Origin: Sulfitobacter alexandrii
Lineage (GTDB): Bacteria; Pseudomonadota; Alphaproteobacteria; Rhodobacterales; Rhodobacteraceae
DNA length: 64,000 bases
Assembly (NCBI RefSeq): GCF_001886735.1
Contig: NZ_CP018076.1
Location: 1,922,001 to 1,986,000, forward strand
Direction: 5' to 3'
Positions 58,022 to 64,000 of this stretch are shown in pieces (the first letter of the stretch is position 1; every line of letters starts with the position of its first letter). The notes beneath the pieces were generated by a model, which saw only the letters and a program-made list of their open reading frames with translations, made no database searches and was not told the DNA's origin. Position numbers and translations under genes: made by a program.

Positions 58022-58437
58022 CCTTGCCCCTGTGGCCTGCCGCCCTGCCCGACCCGCTGCGCGCAGCCTACCTGTCCCAACGGCAGGATATCCGCCTGCG
58101 CCGCGCGGCCAACGGGCCGCCCAGCTTCCGGCGCCGGTATTCCAGCAATGCCGAGCTGGTGACTTTGGGGATAGAGGTGACACGGACCGGCAAGGCCCTG
58201 TTCGACCAGTTCTACGACCTCGACACCCGCCAGGGCACCCTGCCCTTCAAGATGCCCGACCCGGCCACGGATGGACGCCCCCTGCTGACAGAGGGTGGTC
58301 TGCCCCTCCTGACGGAAACCGGGGCGCCGATCCTGGTCTCGGCCAGCTGGCTTTGCGTCTTTGGCGAGCCGGTTCCCTCGGAGCGGATCGTAGGTGGCCG
58401 GTTCGAGATCACCTTCAACGTCGCGGTGATGCCATGA
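58018..58437 (+). CDS. minor tail protein
   Basis: 139 residues starting MTLPLWPAALPDPLRAAYLSQRQ. It has RRRYSSNAELVTLGIEVTRTGKALFDQFYDLDTRQGTLPFKMPDP and a VVGGRFEITFNVAVMP-like C-terminus. The position after the tape measure and beta-rich look suggest a distal tail protein like gpM of lambda or a small tip component. Overlaps the tape measure stop by ATGA. Confidence 0.68.
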   Translation: MTLPLWPAALPDPLRAAYLSQRQDIRLRRAANGPPSFRRRYSSNAELVTLGIEVTRTGKALFDQFYDLDTRQGTLPFKMPDPATDGRPLLTEGGLPLLTETGAPILVSASWLCVFGEPVPSERIVGGRFEITFNVAVMP

Positions 58438-58958
58438 GGCGGGTCTCGCTGAACGCGCGCCAGACACATGACGCGCCCTATTCGGATGATCTGGAGATCG
58501 CGCTGATCATGATCGAGCATCCGGATCTCGACGCGCCGGTGCGGCTCTCCACCGATCCGACCGAGCGGCTGTCGATCGACCCGCTGGCCTACGGCACACG
58601 CAGTGCCTGGATGGGCAGCGATCCGGCCAACGAGCCGTTCCTGTTCATCCTGGCCGCCTCCGACATTCCGGGCGATCTGGAAGATGCGCCAGCGTCGGCC
58701 AACATCATCGTCGAGAACGTGGACAGCGACATCGCAAAGCTGCTGCGCTCGTTCGTTGACCGCCCCACCGTGCACATGGCGGTGGTGATGGCCAGCACGC
58801 CGGACCTCGTCGAGGTCGAGTTTCGGGACATGGCGATGATCTCGGCCGACGGCAACGCGGGCCAGATCACCCTGGAGATCAGCCGCGCACCGATCGAGGA
58901 CGAGAGCGTGCCGATGGACCGCTTCACCAAGGAACGTTTTCCGGGGCTGTTCCGATGA
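58434..58958 (+). CDS. minor tail protein (DUF1833-like)
   Basis: 174 residues starting MRRVSLNARQTHDAPYSDDLEIALIMIEHPDLD. VRLSTDPTERLSIDPLAYGTRSAW and IIVENVDSDIAKLLRSF look like the DUF1833 tail family. It is probably a tip component between tape measure and the J-like protein. Its TGA overlaps an ATG at 58955 that once probably began the next tail gene, before the cargo gene was inserted. Confidence 0.68.
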   Translation: MRRVSLNARQTHDAPYSDDLEIALIMIEHPDLDAPVRLSTDPTERLSIDPLAYGTRSAWMGSDPANEPFLFILAASDIPGDLEDAPASANIIVENVDSDIAKLLRSFVDRPTVHMAVVMASTPDLVEVEFRDMAMISADGNAGQITLEISRAPIEDESVPMDRFTKERFPGLFR

Positions 58959-59021
58959 GCTGGTTCGAGGTCCCCCTGGATGAAACGCCGTACGTCCGCG
59001 CGAAGTTTCGATGCGTCTACA

Positions 59022-59441
59022 CTAGTTCGCGGTTGGGGGCCGAGGCCCCTGTCCCCGAAGTGCGTCCAGTAGGCGCTGCGCGAGGTCCTCAGCTTGAGGC
59101 GGCTGAAGAAGATATGTGGTTGGAGGTCCTGCTACATGAAACGTGACCGCCACATCCTCCAGGCCCTCCGCCACTCCAACAGAACACTGGATGACGATTT
59201 TCGCGGATCGGACGACTGTCTCGCCGTCAATGCCTCCGAAGGGGTCGGTCTTTTTGCGCTGTACTTCCGCGGCGTTCCCAACCTTTTCGAGCTTGTCGAT
59301 CAGAACCGCGATCAGGTCGGGAGGCATTCCAATCTCAATCGCACCGTTTTCCGACCCCAACTTGAGGACGGTCTGCGAGGCGTCCTTGTTCATGATCACG
59401 CCGACCTGTCCATTGAACACCGGGGGGTGATTGTCTGCCAT
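59022..59441 (-). CDS. minus-strand cargo (moron) gene of unknown function
   Basis: 139 residues from MADNHPPVFNGQVGVIMNKDAS at 59441, with AGGGAG 8 bases upstream of the ATG. It reads against all surrounding late genes. The body, TVLKLGSENGAIEIGMPPDLIAVLIDKLEKVGN, GGIDGETVVRSAKIVIQCSVG and VTFHVAGPPTTYLLQPPQAEDLAQRLLDAL (short runs), is a plausible small soluble domain. I recognise no family. It lies exactly between two tail genes and is flanked by copies of ATGAGCTGGT, so it was probably acquired by insertion. Lysogenic expression, for example in exclusion or defence, is a guess. Confidence 0.72.
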   Translation of the reverse strand: MADNHPPVFNGQVGVIMNKDASQTVLKLGSENGAIEIGMPPDLIAVLIDKLEKVGNAAEVQRKKTDPFGGIDGETVVRSAKIVIQCSVGVAEGLEDVAVTFHVAGPPTTYLLQPPQAEDLAQRLLDALRGQGPRPPTAN

Positions 59442-59518
59442 CAACTCGTCTCCCTAACTCATCCGAATCGTTCTGATCCGGCGTCAGCATCATGGGTTTG
59501 TCCTTCGGAGGCCAGAGC

Positions 59519-59935
59519 ATGAGCTGGTCGAACGCATATCTCGGCATTCCCTATGCCGACATGGGCCGCGACCGGTCGGGCTGCGATTGCTGGGGCCTCG
59601 CGCGCCTGGTCTACGCTGAAGAGCTGGCGATCCGCTTGCCGGCTTATTCCGAAGGCTACGTCAGCGCAGAAGAACAAGCCGAGGTCGCCTCCCTGATCGG
59701 ATCGGAGACGCGTGGCTCGGTCTGGCGCAAAACGCTCACGCCGCAGCCCTTCGATCTCCTGCTTTTCCGCCACGGCCGCCACGACAGCCACGTGGGCATC
59801 TATATCGCTCCCGGCCTGATGCTGCACATGTCCACCGACGATCAGTCCAAGCATGAGCGGTTCGACCAGGGCCGCTGGGGCCATCGGTTTGTCGTGGCCT
59901 TCGCGCATGAAGCCTTGCGGGGGGACCGGCGATGA
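59519..59935 (+). CDS. NlpC/P60 (C40) family peptidase, tail-associated
   Basis: 138 residues from MSWSNAYLGIPYADMGRDR at 59519; GGAGG 7 bases upstream supports this over the ATG at 59492. RSGCDCWGLARLVYAEEL holds the nucleophilic cysteine and SHVGIYIAPG the histidine of the NlpC/P60 fold. Tail-tip peptidases of this kind cut peptidoglycan peptides as DNA enters; GTA and many siphoviruses carry a similar gene right before the J-like gene. Its stop overlaps the J-like start by ATGA. Confidence 0.87.
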   Translation: MSWSNAYLGIPYADMGRDRSGCDCWGLARLVYAEELAIRLPAYSEGYVSAEEQAEVASLIGSETRGSVWRKTLTPQPFDLLLFRHGRHDSHVGIYIAPGLMLHMSTDDQSKHERFDQGRWGHRFVVAFAHEALRGDRR

Positions 59936-62900
59936 GCGGCTCCTCCAACAACGTGCTCTGCGCACCACTCCTGGACCCCGGCATGGGCCGCAAGGAGATC
60001 GAGGCCCCGCATGGGCTAACGGTCGCCGAGATCGTCGCTCTGGCCCTGCCGGGGTTCCGGGAGCCGCGCAAGGGCCTGCGGGTCCTGCTGGTCACGGACA
60101 AGGGCGCTGCCGTGGTCGATCCGGCCTATTGGTCCAGCCTGCGTCCTGCACCGCATGCCCGGGTGGTGATCCGGACCATCCCCGGCAAGGACGCGCTGCG
60201 CTCGGTGCTCCTGGCCGTCGTGTCGATCGCGGCCTTTGCATTAGCGCCGTACCTTGCGCCTACCTTGGGCATCACGGGCGAGATCGGGGTGTCGCTGCTT
60301 CGGTCGGGGCTCACAATCGTCGGCCAGCTGCTGGTCAACGCGCTGATCCCGCCGACCCAGCCGGAAAGCGAGGAACGGCGGAACGTCTACAACATCGACG
60401 GCTGGCGCAACGAGGCACGCCCCGGCGCGCCCGTACCCTACCTGTTCGGCAAGCACCGCTACGCGCCGCCCTTCGCCGCCTCCTCGTGGACCGAAGTCGT
60501 CGGCGATCAGCAATACGTCCGCGCCCTTTTCTGTCTCGGCTACGGTCCGCTGCGGATCTCCGACCTCCGGATCGGCGACACCCCGATCAGCGATTACGAA
60601 GACGTCGACGTCGAGATCCGCGAAGGTCGGGAGGATGATCTGCCGATCGGCCTCTATCCCGAGCAGGTGCTCGAGGAGAACGCCGGCGTCCAGCTGGTCC
60701 GGCCGAAGCCACGCGACCTGACCGGCGAGATCATTCCCGGCTCGGTCGGCGTGGAAACACCTGTCACCCGCTTCACGGCGTCCAATTCGACAGAGGCCTC
60801 CGTGATCCTCGCCTATCCCACCGGCCTTTTTGCAATCGACGACAAGGGCCGCGTCGCACCGCGCAGCGTGAGCGTGCGCATCCGGGCCCGGCTGAACGGC
60901 GAAGGTGTCTGGCAGGACGTCGTGACCCTCGCCATCACGGCGAAGAAGCAGGAGGGCTTTCTGCGTCAGCATCGGTGGGTGCTGCCCACCCGGGGTCGCT
61001 GGCAGATCGAGGTCACCCGTATGACCGACGACAGCACCAGCACGCAGGCCTCGGACAAGGTCGTGCTCTCGGGGATCCAGTCGATCCGTCCGGAATACCC
61101 GATCAACTTCGACAAGCCGCTTGCCCTGGTGGCGATCCGCGTCCGTGCGACATACCAGTTGAACGGGCCTTTAAACGCCTTCAATGCCCTCATCGAACGC
61201 GAGGCGCTGATCCACGAGGAAGGCGCATGGGTCACTGGCTACGGCCGCACGCCGGCGAGCGCCTACGTGGCTGCCCTGACAGGGCCGATGAACCCCTTTC
61301 CGGCCGCTTCCTCCGCCATCGACTGGGACCAGATCGCCGACTGGCACGACTGGTGCGTCGAGAAGGGCCTGAAATACGACCGCGTGCACGACGGCCAGGA
61401 GACGCTGGGCGAGATGCTGCTGGCGATCTGCGCGGCCGGCCGGGCGAGCCCGCGGCACGACGGGGTCAAATGGGGCGTCGTGATCGACAGGCCCCAAGCG
61501 CTGGTGGTCGATCATATCAATCCGCGCAACAGCGATCAGTTCGAATGGTCCCGGTCCTACTTCAATCCGCCAGACGGCGTGCGCGTTCGGTTCCTGGACG
61601 AGACCAACAACTACGAAGAAGCCGAAATGGTCATCCCGTGGCCCGGTCATGTCGGTGAAATCCGCCTCACCGAGACCATGGAGATGCCCGGCAAGACCGA
61701 CCCGGTCGAGATCTACATCGAGGCGCGCCGGCGCATGTACGAGCTGATCTATCGCCCTGACAGCTTCTCGGCCATGCAGTCGGGCCGCGCCCGGGTGGTG
61801 ACGCGCGGTGACCTGGTGATGGGCAGCTTCGACGTGCTCGACCGCACCCAGCTCGCGGCGCGAGTGAAGACGGTCACCGGTGCCCTGGTCGAGCTCGACG
61901 AGGAGATCGCGGCCGGTGACGCCTACGGGATCCGCTTCCGGGTCTTCGCGGATGCGGAAGACGGGGTCGGCACCTCGGTGATCAGCAAGATCGCCCCGAC
62001 CGACGCGCCGACACGCGCGATCCGCCTGCTGGATCGCTCCGCCGTGCCGACCGTGGGCGAGATCGTGCACCTCGGCCCCGTCTCCACGCAAAGTCTGCCC
62101 CTGCGGGTGCGCGGCATCGAAGGGGCCGAGGACTTCAATGCGCGGGTGATGATGGTGGCGGCCGCGCCGGAGATCGACACGCTGACGGATGCGGAGGTCG
62201 TGCCCGAATGGGATGGCCGGATCGGCGAGATCATTGACCAGACGGCCGTCGTCCCGGCCGTGCCGGTATTCGTTTCTGTTGCGTCTGGTGTCGTCGGTAC
62301 CGGAGACGCGGGCGGCTTCGAGGTTGGGCTGCAGGCAGGCTCCGGGTCGACCGCGCTCGTCGACACCTTCGAACTCGATCACCGGCTCACCAGCTCGGGC
62401 GTCTGGACGACCGAGACCATTCCCGCCGCAGCCGGGGGCGTGCGCCTCGACGTCTACGAGGCCGGCGACGAGATCGAGTTCCGCGCCCGCGCCCTGGCAA
62501 GCACGACGCCCGGCGCCTACACGGCCGTTGCCACGTTGACGATCGGCGAGGATGACCCGGCCATCCCGGCCGCACTTGACGGTGACGTGATCTCCGTGGC
62601 TGGCGCGCTCGGGCACGCGGCCCTGATCGTGGCGATCCCCGAAGCCGACGCGCCGACACAGCTGCAGATCTACCGGGTGCCGGCAGGCAATCCGCTCGAC
62701 CGCGCGACCCATGCCATCGGCAGCCGCCTGGCGGTCTCCGCCGGCTCTACGCTCAGCTATGTCGACGGCGACGGCACGCGGGTGAACCTTCTCGGCTCGG
62801 CCGACTTCAACAGCGCGGACGCCTGGAGCCTGGACAGCGGCTGGACCATCGCGGGCGGCAAGGCGACCTTCTCGCCCGGTTCCGCGGGGAACCTGTCGCA

Positions 62901-63243
62901 GTCCGTCCCGCTCTCGGCAGGCACGACCTACCGCGTGGCCTTCGAGGTCTCCGGCTATGTCGCGGGCACCGTGAAGCCCCGCCTGATCGGCGGCACCAAT
63001 GTCAGCGGCGAAACGGTGACGGCCAACGGCCTCTTCCTCGACCGCCTGACCGCACTGAGCGGCAACACCGAGTTCAAGTTCCTTGCCCAGACCACCTTCG
63101 AGGGCAGCATCGAGTTCGTCCGGCTCTTCGCCGAGACGCCGAGCTGCGTCGTGGCCGGTGCCTGGGATTACTACGTCGAGCCGCTGAACGACGAGAACAT
63201 TGCCGGGCCAGTGTCCGGCCCCTTCACCACGACGATCTACTAG
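59932..63243 (+). CDS. host specificity protein J-like central tail fibre/tip protein
   Basis: 1103 residues. The N-terminal half has a hydrophobic helix region (SVLLAVVSIAAFALAPYLAP) and NVYNIDGWRNEARPGAPVPYLFGKHRYAPPF, then LFCLGYGPLRISDLRIGDTPI, typical of the TipJ/gpJ family. EMLLAICAAGRASPRHDG is also conserved there. The C-terminal third has FN3-like and carbohydrate-module-like beta domains. It should form the tail tip that contacts the receptor. Confidence 0.87.
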   Translation: MSGSSNNVLCAPLLDPGMGRKEIEAPHGLTVAEIVALALPGFREPRKGLRVLLVTDKGAAVVDPAYWSSLRPAPHARVVIRTIPGKDALRSVLLAVVSIAAFALAPYLAPTLGITGEIGVSLLRSGLTIVGQLLVNALIPPTQPESEERRNVYNIDGWRNEARPGAPVPYLFGKHRYAPPFAASSWTEVVGDQQYVRALFCLGYGPLRISDLRIGDTPISDYEDVDVEIREGREDDLPIGLYPEQVLEENAGVQLVRPKPRDLTGEIIPGSVGVETPVTRFTASNSTEASVILAYPTGLFAIDDKGRVAPRSVSVRIRARLNGEGVWQDVVTLAITAKKQEGFLRQHRWVLPTRGRWQIEVTRMTDDSTSTQASDKVVLSGIQSIRPEYPINFDKPLALVAIRVRATYQLNGPLNAFNALIEREALIHEEGAWVTGYGRTPASAYVAALTGPMNPFPAASSAIDWDQIADWHDWCVEKGLKYDRVHDGQETLGEMLLAICAAGRASPRHDGVKWGVVIDRPQALVVDHINPRNSDQFEWSRSYFNPPDGVRVRFLDETNNYEEAEMVIPWPGHVGEIRLTETMEMPGKTDPVEIYIEARRRMYELIYRPDSFSAMQSGRARVVTRGDLVMGSFDVLDRTQLAARVKTVTGALVELDEEIAAGDAYGIRFRVFADAEDGVGTSVISKIAPTDAPTRAIRLLDRSAVPTVGEIVHLGPVSTQSLPLRVRGIEGAEDFNARVMMVAAAPEIDTLTDAEVVPEWDGRIGEIIDQTAVVPAVPVFVSVASGVVGTGDAGGFEVGLQAGSGSTALVDTFELDHRLTSSGVWTTETIPAAAGGVRLDVYEAGDEIEFRARALASTTPGAYTAVATLTIGEDDPAIPAALDGDVISVAGALGHAALIVAIPEADAPTQLQIYRVPAGNPLDRATHAIGSRLAVSAGSTLSYVDGDGTRVNLLGSADFNSADAWSLDSGWTIAGGKATFSPGSAGNLSQSVPLSAGTTYRVAFEVSGYVAGTVKPRLIGGTNVSGETVTANGLFLDRLTALSGNTEFKFLAQTTFEGSIEFVRLFAETPSCVVAGAWDYYVEPLNDENIAGPVSGPFTTTIY

Positions 63244-63252
63244 GAGCCCCAC

Positions 63253-64000
63253 ATGGCAGAAAACGGATTGAAGACCGTCACCCTCACCCCCGCATCCCTT
63301 GCGGACGAGCTGATCGGCAACAAGGACGGATCATCCGTCCGGGTCCCGGTGAACAGCCTGGCCCAGCAGCTGCTGGGCGTCGGTCCGGTGGCTGACGCCA
63401 TCAACTTGCTCGAGGACCGGGTGCTGGCCGGCCTCAGTCCTGCAGCCTCATGGACTGACCTCCAGACGATTGCTCCGGCCGCGGAGAATGTCGGCTCTTC
63501 GGTCCCCGACACCGATACCGGCACCCACCTTCAGGCCACGGCCACCGGGTACGATGGCCCTAGCGTGCCCAATGCCGGGACCTATCGCTGGGAAAGCGCC
63601 TGGTCGCGCTGGAAACGGGTCGGCGATACCGGCCTTGCAGGCAAAGCGAACGTCATCCATGAGCATGCTGTCGCCGATGTGACGGGGCTCCAGGCGGAGC
63701 TGGACGGCAAGGCGGCCCAGGAGGAGGTCGATGCCAAGGCCTCGCAGACGGAGGTCGACGGGATCCAGACCGTGTTGGCCACCAAGGCGCCGCAAACTGC
63801 GGTCGATGACCTGACCACCAAGGTCAACGCACTCGACGCTGCCATCGTGTTACAGGACGTCTGGGACGCTTCGGCCGGCAGTTTCCCCGGGGCGGGCGCC
63901 GCTCAGCGCGGCAACGTCTGGATCGTCTCGGTCGCCGGTACCGTGGACGGGGTCGAGTTCGGCATCGGCGACCGCATCGTCGCCATCACGGATGACGCCA
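63253..64000 (+). CDS. tail fibre-like protein (partial, runs off the window)
   Basis: 249 residues are visible from MAENGLKTVTLTPASLADEL at 63253, 9 bases after the J-like stop. The region HEHAVADVTGLQAELDGKAA and ASQTEVDGIQTVLATK is a repeated helical or coiled-coil motif common in phage tail fibres (H-x-H...DVTGLQ). The C-terminal receptor-binding part lies beyond the window. Confidence 0.8.
   Translation, partial: MAENGLKTVTLTPASLADELIGNKDGSSVRVPVNSLAQQLLGVGPVADAINLLEDRVLAGLSPAASWTDLQTIAPAAENVGSSVPDTDTGTHLQATATGYDGPSVPNAGTYRWESAWSRWKRVGDTGLAGKANVIHEHAVADVTGLQAELDGKAAQEEVDAKASQTEVDGIQTVLATKAPQTAVDDLTTKVNALDAAIVLQDVWDASAGSFPGAGAAQRGNVWIVSVAGTVDGVEFGIGDRIVAITDDA

Larger units (their letters stand above)
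29194..64000 (+). mobile_element. Mu-like transposable prophage with siphovirus-type tail (right end outside window)
   Basis: From about 29194 to the window edge the genes follow the Mu order: repressor, Ner-like, transposase A, ATPase B, small early genes, GemA, Mor, lysis, gp25-29-like, F, protease/scaffold, capsid T and gp35-37-like. The tail module has a tube protein and no sheath gene, so the tail should be flexible and non-contractile, like RcapMu or D3112-type phages. All late modules look intact, so the element may be functional. The left boundary is inferred from the ybaK break and a TG-starting end. Its length within the window is about 34.8 kb. Confidence 0.92.

Noticed and set aside
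58955..59146. 63-codon plus-strand frame starting MSWFEV after the tail gene
   Set aside because: It is largely antisense to the minus-strand cargo gene; probably a leftover start of the NlpC/P60 gene.

Overview
The window is high-GC DNA from an alphaproteobacterium, almost certainly a member of the Rhodobacteraceae/Roseobacter group. The host genes point there: a dimethylglycine-dehydrogenase-type oxidoreductase pair, an RTX protein ending in a Hint domain, a DksA with a single cysteine, a DUF2927 lipoprotein beside MoxR and CoxE-like genes, and an RSP_2648-type PIN protein. No database search was possible. Family names come from motifs, length and gene order.

Positions 1-29193 are chromosome. 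From the left they hold two paralogous FAD/folate oxidoreductases flanking a DUF2254 membrane protein, a MocA-like nucleotidyltransferase, an NTF2-like protein, and a 961-residue calcium-binding RTX/Hint protein. An 860-base gap and a tRNA-Leu(CAA) follow. Next come a DedA/YqaA protein coupled to DsbB, and an arginine-catabolic unit of arginase and ornithine cyclodeaminase with a divergent Lrp/AsnC regulator. Then come a flavin monooxygenase, DksA, MoxR, a methyltransferase-like protein, a DUF2927 lipoprotein, a CoxE-like VWA protein, OsmC, a frameshifted DUF421 gene, a cytochrome P450 and an M48 peptidase. The segment ends with a minus-strand series read from glnE down to a PIN-domain gene, and a ybaK gene that is cut off.

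From about 29194 to the right edge lies a transposable (Mu-like) prophage. Its left end appears to interrupt ybaK and its right end is outside the window. The layout is: left end with an AT-rich stretch and a secreted cargo protein; an S24-type repressor (minus) facing a Ner/Cro-like gene across a three-operator control region; small early genes; a ParB-like protein; the MuA-type DDE transposase and MuB-type ATPase; a block of small early genes including DUF3164, HNH and a DnaA-domain-IV-like protein; GemA; and the Mor-like activator. Late genes follow: amidase and membrane proteins for lysis, gp25-gp27-like proteins, terminase, portal, F-like minor head protein, protease with an internal scaffold start, decoration protein, major capsid, gp35-gp37-like proteins and a displaced gpG. 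The tail genes are of siphovirus type (tube, frameshifted chaperone pair, tape measure, tip proteins, NlpC/P60, J-like protein, fibre), with no sheath gene. This is therefore a Mu-type head and replication module joined to a flexible non-contractile tail.

The features most worth attention in the phage are a textbook -1 frameshift site in the tail-chaperone gene, a minus-strand cargo gene inserted at a tail-gene junction with the downstream start sequence duplicated, a 24-base motif shared by the regions in front of the lysis and head operons (probable late-activator site), the repressor operator array, and a cluster of very small coupled genes between terminase and portal.
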